The notes: generated by a model not told the origin, from the sequence alone. Positions 23,488-36,865 are shown, numbered from the stretch's first letter. The stretch is DNA of 64,000 nt from Epiperipatus broadwayi (GCA_028023455.1 JAQFVV010006846.1:234172-298171), one strand, 5' to 3'. Translations and numbers: made by a program.

Positions 23488-23665
23488 CCCATCTTATCAA
23501 TTTCCTGTTTAATAAGTATATCATATTTCAAATTAAAGTCACCAAGCAACACTGAAGGGGGTGAATCCCCATTTTTCCCATCTTATCAATATCCTGTTTA
23601 ATAAGTATATCATATTTCAAATTAAAGTCACCAAGCAACACTGAAAGGAGTGAATTAGATGCAAG
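23488..23665 (-). repeat. 89-bp tandem duplication in the endonuclease region
   Basis: The unit beginning near CCCATCTTATCAAT is repeated with few changes. Its length is not a multiple of three, so it breaks the endonuclease frame after GDFN. Confidence 0.95.
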
Positions 23666-23990
23666 AGTCATATTTATAACATGGATTAGTCTATGAAATA
23701 CCACAGTGGAATTTTTTGCATAGATGTAAATGATGTTTAGTAGAAATCCACCATAGTTGATGTTAAGGATAATTATATTATGATCTACAAACAGGATTTT
23801 AAAGTCATCTGGAGTGATTTCTTTGTTGATCAGTAGATCACCCCCACCAGATGCAGTCCGTCCAATTGCTAATTTGCAGCAACCAAAATTCCCCAAGCAT
23901 TTCTTCGATTTTTTGATTGGAAACCCAGTGGAATTCCATTTCTCCCATTAGTAAATAAGTTCTTTTACATTGATTCTTGCAATTTTCAAA
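23528..23990 (-). pseudogene. LINE apurinic/apyrimidinic-type endonuclease domain, partial
   Basis: The minus-strand frame from 23896 reads through GRTASGGGDLLINKEI, a strand-rich segment, YIYAKNSTV and LLGDFNLKYD. The GDFN box and the preceding YAxNS segment are signatures of the exonuclease-endonuclease-phosphatase fold that nicks target DNA for LINE insertion. The N-terminal part is eroded upstream of 23896 and the C-terminal SDH box is not visible because of the frame-breaking 89-bp duplication. It sits between the ORF1-like segments and the RT, as expected. Confidence 0.8.
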
Positions 23991-24615
23991 AGCATTTATT
24001 TCTGATTCTCGGAGATTGAAATCATTTTCTTTTTTAGAAAGATGCCCTCCAGTACCTCTTTTAATGTCTAGCCTTTTGTTTTCCTAGGCTATTTTTTGGG
24101 TCTTGTAGGTCCATCAGGTGGGTCATCTGGTTTATTTTTGACATAAATCTTTTGTAGGTGCAATTTTGTCTAAAGGTCCCTGATCAAATTTTAGACTTGC
24201 TTGATCCTTTTCTTTTGTATTTTCTTTTGATTTAGCTTCAGAGGTTTCTGGGGGTTGTTTTCTTTCTTTTTTTGTCCATCTTTTTTCCTGTTCTGTTTTG
24301 GGTTTGTTTCATCCCTTGTACATCTGTTTCACTGTAAACAATGTTTTGCTCCAGTATTTCATCATCATCAAAGCTACATTTGCCTGATTTCTCCAAATTT
24401 CCTGAGTTTTTTCCTTTTCTTTTGCTGTTGATGCTTTGATTTATTTTGTTTTCTCATCTTCACTTTATTCTGGATTTCTATTTCCATCTTGCTCTCTTTT
24501 TCAATTTTCAATTTATTATTCTTGCTCCCCTTTGATTCTCTTTTGTTCTGTTAATTCACATCTTTAAGAGAGGGAGAGTCTGCTTACTTCTTCTGAATGT
24601 TCTTTTCCTCTTCTT

Positions 24616-25838
24616 TCACTTTAGTACTTGAGTCCATGTCACTATTTTTTGTATTTCTTCAATTACTTCTCCCATGAGTGTTGCATCTGAATTTCCACTG
24701 TCTAAGTCTGCTCTATTTATCTTGCTTAAATTTTCATTAGTTTTATTATTTGCTTCTAAGTACTTGCTATTCTGCTCTGCAGATTTATTGTTTTCTTTGC
24801 TAGTTAATTTTTGGCCATTGCCCATTGCACCTTCATGGATGGCTTGCCTCTTAATAGTTTGAGTTAAATCTGTTTGTACTGGTTTGATTTCTTTATTGTA
24901 TGGCAATATGAATGAGGAGTTATTTGAGCCTCCTGTCCTTTTTTTGCAATTATGTACTCTATTCCTTTTAACACCACAGAGGCTACATATTCTTGCTCTA
25001 CAATCTTTGATCAGGTGAGTCCACTGTAAACAATAAAATCACTGGGGTTGTACCCCCTGAAAGGAAAGGACCATTGGTGATCCTATGAAGTGAAATGATG
25101 GTTGGAAAATCCGTCAGGTTGATTCCAGCTTTCAAGGTAAAGAATAATGAGGCTGTGTTGGAGAGCACTGCCTCCAGACCATTCTACATTCCAAAAGGTA
25201 GTGAAAGTCAGATGTTATTCCAAACTTTTCCAAAATATTCCGTCTTTTTTTTGAAAATTGATTAGACAGTTCTTTACTCTCCCTGATAGCTCCACAAGTT
25301 GGTTGGTGTTAATGGAGCAGAGAAATTTATCTCCAATTGACCTAATGCTATTTTTAAAATTGGTTTTTCTCTCCCCAAGATTGGTTTTTCTCTCCCCAAG
25401 ATTTGAATTCTACTGCTAGATAGTGGTCATTTGGGTGAATAAGGACTTTGTGTATTCCTTCTCCTAGGTTCTTTTCTTTGATCAAGGTGTAGAACTGGTC
25501 TATTGGAAATTTAAATAATGAGCACCTATTATATGTAATAGCAAAAATTAATGTTTTATCATTGGAGTAGTTCATAAAGAATTTATATCGCAAGTCTGGT
25601 ACTGCACTGTTAAAATTGTTATTTAATTCCTGGTATTCTTCTTCAGTGTAATTCATTATATTGATATGTTTTTTGATGACTTCTGTGAATAATCATATAT
25701 CTCATCTATATTGTCGTCTATTAGATTAATCAAAGGGTCTTGAATTTCTTCTAGTTGGTTATTTCCTAACTTTTTTTGATCGTTATTATTATTTGCAATG
25801 TTTGCATATTGTACCAGTCGAAAACCACCACCCCGCAT
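24616..25838 (-). pseudogene. LINE ORF1-like segments
   Basis: Three minus-strand frames lie upstream of the endonuclease: 25838-25656 (opens MRGGGFRLVQYANIANNNND), 25656-25354 (MNYTEEEYQELNNNFNSAVP, a compact 100-residue segment ending in a duplicated SWGEKNQ) and 24906-24616 (Lys/Asn/Gln-rich, with NNKSAEQNSKYLEANNKTNE, coiled-coil-like). Position and composition fit a LINE ORF1, the RNA-binding partner of the RT, but no named fold is recognisable. The segments are separated by stops and frame changes. Confidence 0.5.
25360..25401. repeat. 21-bp tandem duplication
   Basis: TTGGTTTTTCTCTCCCCAAG plus A is present twice in a row; it adds seven in-frame codons to the minus-strand frame. Confidence 0.95.
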
Positions 25839-26010
25839 GTCAAACCGGATTCGAACTCAGCTTAACCAAAACCGAATTCAAACCAAAGTGCAAATCAAGC
25901 CAATCAAATCACCAAAAGAAGAAAGAGAAATTTTTATACTAGTTACATCAATTATTATATTTTATACTAAAATATATGGTTACAATATATATATATATAT
26001 ATATATATGT

Positions 26011-29000
26011 GAGAGATGATTATCTGGACTAGTTGATGAGGGTTGTTTCAGCATGAAATATATATATTGGAGTTCATTTATATTTTTCTTATGTGTCATG
26101 TGTATTGGTTGTATGAGAAAGCATGGATAGATGGAAGGAGCTTGAAAATTAGTGTTCAAATACCCTATAATTATATTTAGGTTATCTATAAATATGAAAA
26201 ATAAATCACACCAGGAAAATGTTATATATTGGTGCCCTCCTTTTTCCTTCTATATAAATCAAATAATATACATAATAACTCATGTCTGTACTGAAAAAAC
26301 AAATTATGAACCTCATTAATGGAATAAATTAAAATTTTCTCTAAGATTAAACATTAAATCTAATATGTTACCAACAAGGAGTTTCCATTAATTGAACATA
26401 ATAATTGCAATCATTGGCCATTTTCTGTTATTTGTGCAATGCAGTGGATAAACTAATTATGCATATTATATATTACTTCCTATTTTTCTGATGCATTATG
26501 GCAGGGATCACCATGTTAAAATGTAATAATCATATTCTGGCTATTTCATATTTAGCTTATAAAAAAGCTAGATCTGTCTGGCTTTGTTAAAGGTATGACT
26601 CATCATATCATTCAAATTTCATTTTCTGCATTGGCTTTTCTTTTGCAATGACTTGAAACACTCAGCTTCAAAAGAGGGCAGTTTTTAATACCCCCGAAAA
26701 AACTGACTATTTGAACTAAAGGTTCCATAAGGATAATGTTAATATCATTTAACTGACACAACAGCTCAATAAAACATTAGATTGCATTAAAATTAAAAAA
26801 TACTCTGCACAATGTAATGAAAATGTAATTTATGATAATGACTGAACAATTGATCACCATTTTTCAATTTTTATAAGATTAGATCAGAATTTAAATATTT
26901 TCTAACAGGAAAAAAGTAATATTAATTAACAATTTTGGTTTCAGAGCAGGACTCGGAATGTGACAGTATAATACCAAGTTTCCTCTCTGACTATAAAGTT
27001 TGTTAATTGTGTCTTTGTGAATATGATATTTATAAAAATTCTTTGTAGATGGATTTTTATTTACATATTATACTTTTATGACAAACTAGAAATGAAAAAT
27101 ATGTTACAGGCAGTTTTTGATTTATATTAGTGTCTATTGTCTAATTATTTGCTTAAGAGGAATTTATTTTTGGGTTCATGTTTATATGTAATAATGCTAT
27201 TAAACCTAAAAATATTTTTTGTTAAAAATAAACACTAACATAATCAGAAAAGATATAGCACAACATAAGAAAACAAGTTCTTAGAACTGTGATATATTTC
27301 ACATTTTTTGAATTACCATGTTGCCGTACCCTCCCAGAAATAAAACATAACCAGAAAATAAGTCCTAGTATAATTTTACAGGATGCTTATAATATAAACC
27401 CTAGTTAAGATTGTCAGCCTATTGAAACATATGATGGATGTATCGAATTATAAAATAATGAATGTATAAATAAACAATTATAATTGATATTAATGCTTTA
27501 AATAAATGGTAATAAAAATATTATACTTCCTTTGTATTTTCTGGTTGATCATTTTCGATAAATGTAATAACCTATATAGAGAAACAATTTATCTATCACA
27601 AGTCAATATATTGGACAATTTAAAATTTTATCTATATATTTTTGGATACTTATTTATATTTAATATTTAGATTTAGAATAATGCTTAATTTAGTTAGAGT
27701 TCCATAATGGTAGCTTCTAAATATTCAAGATAAAAGAAAAATTAGTTTGATTTCTTAAAGATTTTTTTCATCCTAAAGGATTATAAATAATAGAAGTGAT
27801 TTTAATAATAAACATTTATCTTGAATTAAGTCATCAATCTTTCTCCTAAAGAAAAGTTTTTTAAAAAGAATACCAAAACATTTTCTGAATTTTTGTGCTT
27901 TAATTTTTTTTATTGTAGTCAAACCTTTCTTAACTGTAATCATCACTTTTGTTACCACTCCTGTCTTGGCATGTCTTCAATTGATTGTGAGTTAATTGTA
28001 AATTTAAATGTTGTAATAATCTGATTGCCATTCCAGATAAAACATAATTACAACTCTACAATAGTTTATAGATTTTCCAGTATTAAAATCACATCATTAA
28101 CTCGCTGTAAATCACAAGATTTCATGAAGGTTAATTAGTAAAGGAAATAGTGGACTTAAACAGTGAAGAGAACAACTTTACACTCCCGAATCAGGATGCT
28201 TCAGATTGACCTATATAAGTAAAAATTTAGGTTAAAGATAAGGTGTTGCTCTTATCTTTATAAAAGGCACTATCTTGTGTCATGATTTGTGAGATCTCTG
28301 TATTGGGAAAATAATATTGCTTGACTATTAGAAATTTTAAGGCAAATTCGTTACAGGTTAAAGCCTGTTTAAGTATTTACATATACTTCCTATGCGCTCA
28401 ATAAAATATAATTACAACTCTAGTACAAGAAATTAACTTGGAGGGGGAGCTTCAGGGGTAAGAATCTTATAGCTTTCTGTAAAGAGAAATACTTGAATAA
28501 ATATACATTTTCGTACTTGAATAAATATAAATTTTTGTATATGAAAAAATAAGACATCATTTGAAAATAATCCTTATAATAAATTTTAGAGCAAATATAA
28601 GACCTGAAAATTTTGTGGAAACCGTACCCACACCAACCTTAGCAACCTATAGTGTTAGGTTAGGTTAATGTTTATATCCAGTTAAACTAATAGGTTTTGC
28701 TAATATACTAGTTGTGAAATCTGAATGAAGTAAAACACATATCTATATAGGCATAATATATCAGTACTGCATTAAATAACTAAATAGTAGATCAAATATG
28801 GCAAAATCTCATATATATATATATATATATGGCAACAGAGAAAGCTCCAATTGTTAGAATTAACTAGATTAAATACTTAAGAAAATTAATATAAATATAT
28901 ATGTGTACAATAATATTTAACTTGTGTTGAATGTTGTATACATCATAAGAAAAGAAAGAACGATGACATATACTGTAATAAATAAACTTAGTAATGATTA

Positions 29001-30029
29001 AAGGTCAAGTACTTTGCTCAGCAACTTAATAGAAATGAGATAAAAGTGAATGACAATTTCTTGAATCGATTATGCAATATGTATATATGGATAGCAATAG
29101 GCACTTACAGCAAGGAAATGAAATAATTCATACATTAAGAAATGGAAACAACATTTACTATAAAATAGCCCTTTCTTTTTCAATATTATACATTCACTAT
29201 GGAAAGTTAACTTCACAGAAAACAGAGGTTTCAAACACCATACAAAATGGAGATTTTAGTTCAAACGTATTCATTTTATAAACATAATCTAACGTAAATG
29301 TTAATGAAGCAAAAAGAACTTTTATTATAAAGTAAACAAATTAATGCTAGCAAACAGATTTATTTTGTTTAGAAAAGTATTTTAAACTTTTAAAATAAGC
29401 ATGCATTTAAAAGTATGTGTATATATAGCAGCATAAAAAAATGAGTGGATAATTCATTTCTACTGCGTAAAGAAGTTTTTTGTTTTGTTTATATACTGTG
29501 AACTGTAATTAATTTAAAACCAGTATGTACTTATTAAATTAATATATTTTCAAGATAAAGAGAATGATTGTCATTTGGCTGAATCATTAATCTTTTAACC
29601 ATGCAAGCTTAAATAGCAGTATTGTCTACATTGGAATCGCCTAATAGACTATCTTTGTACAAAATGAAATGTCTATACAAGGACCGGGAAGAAACATCAG
29701 TTAACCAATGCGGAGTCTTTCGGAAGGTGCTATTTGGAAATTGCAACAAACAATCCATATCAGCATGGAAGAAATCACCTGAAATATGAGTCATGAGTTG
29801 TGGGCAACTCTGTCAATTCACCAAATATCATTTAATTGATCGATTCATTAAATTACTTTTATGTGTTATATATATTTTAAATATCCATGTACACATGACT
29901 ATTTGTTTTATTCTTAATATTAAAAAATGCAAAATACAGCCAATTCAGCATTTTTTTAGAACAGATCATTTTAAAAGAGTATGAGAGAAATGGGGGAATT
30001 AATTTTAGTTGGGATTATTATTATTTTTT
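26011..30029. other. AT-rich intergenic DNA
   Basis: No recognised gene. It contains a (TA)n run at 28811-28830 and a 61-codon minus-strand frame at 29609-29794 that could be a terminal exon but lacks support from homology. Confidence 0.5.
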
Positions 30030-30135
30030 TAATTAAACCACAAAACATCACATGATCACCATCTCTATATTAGCACATAATTGTTGTAAACAAAGGCAAA
30101 ACTCTCCATACAGTAGTGCCACCCTGTATAATAAA
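30030..30135 (+). repeat. dispersed repeat related to 59115-59225
   Basis: ATTAAACCA...CACATGATCACCAT and AAGGCAAAACTCTCCAT followed by CAGTAGTGCCACC match, in order, the reverse complement of 59115-59225 and the left arm of the palindrome at 58814. A B-box-like GGTTCAATCCC follows at 30132, so a SINE origin is possible. Confidence 0.6.
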
Positions 30136-30608
30136 ATCTAGGTTCAATCCCTTTCCTTAATACTTGACTTTCATTTGTTACTACAGTGAATATTATTTGA
30201 AACTTGAGATAAGTATTTTATTTTAAAACGTTAATTCCCATACATTCTAAAAGAATAGAATTCATTATTTGTTGCTTGTTCATCTAACATTTGTAGTATA
30301 GAGTTATTCTGTTTGAATGATTAATTTTCTGAATAGATCTACTTTCCTGTAATGTTAAAAATTACATTTAATTTGTCAAAAGAGGGGGAGGATCTTCAGG
30401 TAATCAGTCTTCAACCACTGGAACCAGATCTCGATATGAATTGATGTATATTGTAACCTCCTCCCCCGTCGCCTCTCTCTCCATATAATTTATATATACT
30501 TAAATTCCGGGTTCTAGCTCAGTTTACATATCAATGAAATTAATTTATTAAAATGATTACTACTAGCTCTAAACTTTAAAATATAAATACAGTTATATTA
30601 TTAAAAAT

Positions 30609-30750
30609 TTATTATTTTCATGAGACATGGAGCGACGACACGGGGAGCGAGACAGACTACATTGAGATATATCCACATGATACTATCCCAATGGCATAAG
30701 AACACTATACTAAATAATCAACTTATGTTATTCTTATGACTTTCCAAGCT
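30609..30750 (+). repeat. dispersed repeat, copy 1 (partner 62281-62435)
   Basis: Shares with 62281-62435 the blocks ATTATTTTCATGAGAC, TACATTGAG and CAATGGCATAAGAACACTAT, and a similar AT-rich tail, at roughly 75-80% identity. Confidence 0.75.
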
Positions 30751-33700
30751 CTTTTCATTACGATTAAGATAATAATCATATCTTATTATTCTCAATAATA
30801 ATAATCTAGCTCAATTAAATAATTTAAGTAAATAAATGAAATAAAATCAAATCAAATAAATCTCAGGTTCATAAATTGCATTTAAACTGATTTAAATTAC
30901 GGTAGTGAACTATGAGAAGGGAATTTTATGTCATAAATTCACTACGTAACAACTAACAATAATAAATAAGAATAATGATAATAATAGTATAATGTAATCC
31001 TATTTCTTCTTAAATGAAATAAATAAATAAATATTACGTTCGTGGTAGTATTTAATAATCTGACAATCAAAATACGTGTTGTAATATTAGCATATAATTT
31101 ATTTCAATATTGTGGCAACCAAATTATGACCAATAAACGATATAATTATAATCCTTTAATTTTATCATACAAATAAATTTTCAAAAATTATTATAACACT
31201 TTTATGCTTATCTACTTTGTGCAAAATTATATGTCTGTTGCAATTATAAATGTGTATTGCGATATCATGCATTCTATGTGGAGAAATATAACTAAGACAC
31301 GAAGCTTATAAATAAATTTACAACATAGTTTATTAATAATTATACAAATAACAATATTTACATTATGTACATCGGATATCCCTACTTTCCTGTTACAAAA
31401 TGACTTTACTAGTTTATCTCTTAACATTAAATTTCTACTTATTTTATTTTTTAACTCTTATACAGTATTATTATTATTAGATATCTGATTTTAGTTTAGC
31501 TTGTTGCAAAAAAATGTATCTATCAATAATTATCATTAATACTTTATATCTCTATTATTTTAAAATTATATTTTTTACAAAATTTTTTACCTTCGTAGTA
31601 AAATTATACAAAATCATAAAATTCTATTTTTATATTATTCGTATGGAATCCTAAAGATTCAAACCCTTCTTGACATTTTGATGTTTCCATTTTATTATTG
31701 ACTATACAATAATTATTAATCAAATACTTATCCAAGCCTTTGCTTCGTATGGAAATTACAATCATTAACATACCATGCACAAATACATATATCTGTTACA
31801 CATTATTGAATCATTTTTCAACCAACATGCTATCTCTATTTTTAAATATCATATAAAATATTAAAATTTTATTATTACTTTAAAAACTTTGTTTAGATTT
31901 TTCCTTTAAAATCTTATATTCATTTCAGAATTACTTTTTAAAACTATATCATATGATTCTTCATCTCTTTATGACATTTATACTTTCACTTTTAAAATAA
32001 CAATTCTAACTCATTCTAGTAAATAAACTATTCTTACATAACGACAACCTAGCCTCATTTCTATTTTATGTATCATTTCTATAAAAATATCTTTCTGACG
32101 ATGTATATTCATGAAACAAGGATAGCGAAAATAGATGCGCAGGATCAAAACAACTAGAATATTATCCGTCATAAAACTTGACAATGATGGCACAGTGAAT
32201 TTAAAGAACACCATAGAGGAGTGACCTTTATCTGTCTATCCACCTCTACTATAGGAGTGATGCTAAAGCTATTCCTTCAGCTTTATATAACATCAAAAAG
32301 TTTCAAAGATACGTAAAAACACTGTCCAAAATATATGTGTTCAGTGATAGGACTTAGTTAGCTATACTGAAATCACACAAAATACTATGATCCAAATATT
32401 TGATTTTTCTTATTTCTTGGCAAAAAACATCATCTTGGTTTCCTCTACACCAGTACTACCAAGTCACTATCCGATTTTATTTCTCTAGATTTATCTATGC
32501 AGTACATCGACAAATTTCTGTCTACATTTCTAACAATAATAAAATTCATTTTTAGTTCAAACTATACAGCTATTCTTAAGAAAATCTTTTACTACTTATC
32601 TCGTATATTTATAATATACCAACTATTTTAAAATTATCTGAATATTTTGCAACATAAAAGTTCAAAAGAATCACATAATTATTATGATACTTATTATTAA
32701 TTATATTTTTAAAACAATTTATTGCATGCACATTTAAAATTACTACTATCTCAAATATATGTTTTAATGTTGGATAAAATGTGTACTCACAATTTAAAAA
32801 AACTTTCATACATCATTCTTCATTAATAGATGACCTAAAAAAAAAATACATTATGCATTATCAATAATATCACAATTACCAATACGATCTCTATCTTCTT
32901 GATCGTATTCTGAAGGCTTCACCATTCCATTACTTCTTGTAGATATTTAAAACTTCCATACATACATTTTATTTTTATAATAATATTTCTATCATTCTAT
33001 TAAGCTATTATATTTAAAATCTCATTATTCTTAAATTCATGTTTATATGTTTCCCTAAGCTAATATAGAATTTTTATATTTTAAATACAATCAAATAAAA
33101 ATATTAAATTATATTTACGATACTGCTTTGTCGAACTTGCTTGAAAATTGTTCATCTTAAAGCTAAAAAAAAATATATACTTTATTTTTCTTCAGTCAAT
33201 TAATATTCTATTTAAAAAAAATAACTCTGTTTAATAATCTTCATCGACGATGATCCTTAGTTTTCTCAATATTTTATACACTCATTAATTCTTGATATCT
33301 CCTTCAACATAGTCTGCTAGCTTTTTCCCGCGCGTCTGGTTTCCCCCGATGCATCTTGTAGATATTTTATTTAAATCTTCAATAATTTCTATTTACATGG
33401 ATCCATTTTTATTTAGTCATTTAATTTTATATTTCTTTGATCAAGCATTATTTTCATTGAATACTTTATAATATTTTTCTCTTCTTATTGGATAAAGGTT
33501 TCAGCTCTTTTTCTATAAAATACATATAGCACTTTCATATTAGTCTTTAACTTTTGATTTACTTTAACATTCTGGAACTATAGTTTCAGTAATGTTTCCC
33601 TTTTAAAATAAACACTTTTCTTCATTATTATTTTTCTTGGTACTAGAACGCATATTAAAATTTTGTTCATAGAGAAGAATAATTTAGTTTTAAGATAGCT

Positions 33701-35340
33701 CTGTAAACTTATCGTCATAAATTGTTCTTGACGACCAGCAGCTTCTTTTTCAGATTTTCACATATCGTCCCAATTGTATTCCTTTCAGTTATAAGATTAA
33801 ATTTCTGGTTGAGCACAAATAAAGTCGTATTAAGATACTTTCCCATTATTTTTCTTTCAGCAATCACTTTAAATATTTTTTCTTGTACTTCCATGTTACT
33901 GTAGGCTTTCTGGTTAAATTTGAATAAAATTTCCTGGTAAGATAAACTTAAAATTAGCAATTCATATCTCTGTAGTCAAAATATATTATATGTTACAGAA
34001 TAACTTTAGAATAAATCCGAAATTATAAATTTATATTACTGTTCAGCTACGATGTTATCAGCCATAAAAATTTGTTACTTTCTCTTTCACTTACACATTA
34101 CTTCTCCCGCTCTGTATAATTCTTAGATTTTTGTCTGTTAATTTTACATCCTTTGATTGGTTAATATTTATTTTAGCGCGAACAATTTATTCATTTTATT
34201 TTGATAACAGAATGGATGTTTAAAGTTAAGAACTGATGACGTAATGTCTGGAATATTTATACCAATATTTTTAAATTCAATTATAGTTTTATATAAAAAA
34301 ATCATCTAAGCTTTAAAATAATTATTAAAACAATATTTAATATTTTTAACTTTCACTTTAAAGATCGATGGCAATTATATCTAGTTTTAATTCACACAGT
34401 TTATTATTATTTTAACAAGAGTGTGTGTGAAGGCATATAATATACGGTCACGTCTACTAACTTTATAAAAATGATTTTTTATTTACGTCTTGGTTTAAAT
34501 TACCAAAACTGATATATTTTATAAAAAATTTAGAAAATAATTTTAAAATGTAGAACTAAATATAATTCTCACCATCCCACAGTTTATTAATAAATTATAC
34601 TCTATTAAATTTGATTATTAAATACAATTATAACATTACATTTCATTTATTTAATTTATTAGTTTTTAAATATTATACTAAATAATTGATATACCTTTAA
34701 CTATCTATAGCTGTATTATTTTATATGGCCAGCTTTCACAACCATAAGCAATGATATGATTAAGCTTTATTTAACTGTTTTCTTTTAAAATAATTTATTA
34801 CACTGTTACCTACCAGGTATTTTCAGCTTTAAATTGTACTATAAAATCTACTTATCCCATTATTATATATATCTCTTACAAATATAACTTAAAATTTAAA
34901 ATTTTTTAATAATTGACCTTTCTACCCTACCTATGACCTACAGACAAGGGCACAATATATAAAATGTAAAATTAACTTAGCTAGTCATTTCCGAGTTCAC
35001 TAAAACCTTATTTTGCTTATCATTACTTTGTATAAAGAAATGTCTTTAGTATGAATCTCTATCATGAGAATAATAGGAGATAATTATAAGTTATTAAGCT
35101 GTAGGAGTTATAGATGTTCATCATTGGCATTTAACTATACATATTCATCTTTTTTTTAAATCAATATTTGTAAATATTAACTAAAAATTGCAATATTCAA
35201 TTTTTTATTATTAATGTTCTCTCTTTTTTTTCATTTCATGTTATAAAACTTGTTGAATAAATAGTCTCTTTAGTTTATTATTTATCGACAAAGCAAACAC
35301 CTTTTACATGCATACAAGCACATTGCATTTTTTTCATGTG
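30751..35340. other. AT-rich intergenic DNA, nothing recognised
   Basis: Only short chance open frames. No protein motif, RNA gene or long repeat seen. Confidence 0.5.
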
Positions 35341-35345
35341 TCATA

Positions 35346-35424
35346 GCATCGGCCAGGATGCGAACCTGCTAACCTAGGACAACTGCTTGTAAGGCAGCTG
35401 TGCTGACCTCTCGACCATCAATGC
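35346..35424 (-). repeat. tRNA-like sequence, probable head of a tRNA-derived SINE
   Basis: On the minus strand the 79-nt segment has an acceptor-like pairing (GCATTGA with CCGATGC), an A-box TGGTCGAGAGG, an anticodon-like hairpin AGCTGC-CTTACAA-GCAGTT (anticodon TAC), and a B-box GGTTCGCATCC in a T-arm-like stem. The D stem is weak, the T stem has a mismatch, and the variable region is long, so a working tRNA gene is unlikely. RNA polymerase III boxes and imperfect folding are typical of SINE heads. The neighbouring GC-richer stretch to 35760 may belong to the same or another element. Confidence 0.55.
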
Positions 35425-36079
35425 TTGACGTATATTGATAAATGAATTATTAAATATTTTAGATATAGGTCATTCATTAATAAAAACTCTGATAAGGTAA
35501 TCTTATTGTTAGTATGCACACATACACCCTGATAAAAGAGTCAATGGCGAATTCTCCCTGAGCTCGAATTCTGTGGTATAATGGAGCCGAAAGAAGGGGG
35601 TAAGATGTAGCTGAATTGACCCAAATTGCATCTGAATTTAATGACTGTTGAGCTGATCTATTGGAAGAGGGTGCAATCATAGGTTATGTACTTCATTGCA
35701 TCGGCTCCAGCATCCTACCAAACACCCTAGGTCTTCTCACATCATCGCCCGGACCATTACAACATAGTATTTTACATTTTATATACTAGGTCTGATAATC
35801 CAGTTCTCATGCTTAAAATCATTCTCTTAAATTGACAGTAATGTACAAACAACTGGATAATGTTTTATAATCTGGAAATATTGATTTTTCACTGCTGTAT
35901 TCATGGTTATGTGTACCAAGGTCTTGCTGAATGGCATTTATTATTATTATTATATAGCAAACAACCATTAAATTTCTTGTTAAATTTGACAAGAATAAAA
36001 ATGAAATCTGAAAAATGTTAGTCTAAGTTCATGGGAATAATGTAAATGAGCAGTGCACAAACAGATTAAATGTTTTTTC
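35425..36079. other. mixed stretch with GC-richer patch
   Basis: 35500-35760 is clearly richer in GC than its surroundings and carries a 67-codon minus-strand frame of unknown nature. No gene call is supported. Confidence 0.4.
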
Positions 36080-36865
36080 TGAGAGGAAAGCATCACTGAT
36101 GAAGAGATTAGGATGGACAGTAATAAGCACAACTGAAGAAAATATTGCAAAAATTCATTGCATTGTGAGTCAAAACAATCAGCTAATTGTGAGAAGCACA
36201 GTAGACTAAATAAATATCAATTAAAAAAAGAAATCTTATTTGAAAATCTTGGCATGATAAGAGATAAGAGTATAAACAAAAATGGTCCTACAATTCTTAC
36301 CCATTAAACAAAAGAGAGTCAATGTTTACTAAAATCTTTTTGATAAACAAAGCAATGTTATGGGCCATGTTATTACTAGTGATGAAATATGGGTGCATTA
36401 ATCCTTAACCAAAAACATCAAATTATACAGTCAACTAATTTTTCATAACCAAAAAAATTTCATTTATCTAAATCAAGAGTAAAAACAAGATTACTAATTT
36501 TGTTAAATATTTGATTGTTATTATGGATTTATTCCAACTGGACAATTAGCCAAATTTATTATTTGAAAATGCTGAAAAGACTGCAATAAAAAAGTTAAAT
36601 AAAAATGATCTAAAGTTTTCACCAACAATTCATGACTATTACATCACAGCAATGCATTTATCTTCAGATGACTTCAACTTGACTAAACATAAAGGCAGTA
36701 TTGAAAAAAAACATATTGCTGACATTAAAAACATCAATGTTGATTAGATGACAATTTTTATGATCATAATAAAAAAAATTCCAAAATCACTTTGAAAGGT
36801 GGAATAAATACTGATATTTTTTGCATAGCTTTCCAAAGAGGAATATTTTAAAATTGACCACAGTG
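36080..36865 (+). pseudogene. mariner (Tc1/mariner) transposase relic
   Basis: With several frame changes and stops, the plus strand reads STTEENIAKIHCIVSQ (the N-terminal DNA-binding region of mariner transposases), NLGMIRDK, GHVITSDEIWVH (corresponding to the ITGDETWV box with the first catalytic Asp), RVKTRLLILL, FSPTIHDYYITAMHL (second Asp region) and SSDDFNLTKHKGSIEKKH near the third Asp. The order and spacing match a mariner transposase of about 345 residues. The gene is dead; inverted terminal repeats were not identified. A live enzyme would cut and paste its element at TA dinucleotides. Confidence 0.85.

Larger units (their letters stand above)
20490..26010 (-). mobile_element. decayed non-LTR retrotransposon (LINE with APE-type endonuclease)
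   Basis: Read on the minus strand from 26010 downward: a 5' region starting at a (TA)n run, ORF1-like protein segments, an endonuclease domain, a reverse transcriptase with LDITAAFDSV, and a C-terminal zinc-finger-like tail, then an AT-rich 3' region that also ends in TA-rich sequence near 20440-20490. Many stops, frameshifts and at least five tandem duplications show it is dead. The order is that of Jockey/CR1/I-type LINEs, but I cannot place the clade. Confidence 0.85.

Noticed and set aside
25846-25862. tRNA T-arm-like GTTCGAATCC on the minus strand in the LINE 5' region
   Set aside because: No accompanying acceptor or anticodon arm. It might be an internal promoter box, but the evidence is too thin to call.
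28655-28672. GTTAGGTTAGGTTA, resembling the arthropod telomere repeat TTAGG
   Set aside because: Only two to three units, with no further telomeric array; such short matches are frequent by chance.
30386-30397. Polypurine tracts like GAGGGGGAGG (also near 28441) as LTR-element markers
   Set aside because: No LTR or primer-binding site could be matched to them in the surrounding sequence.
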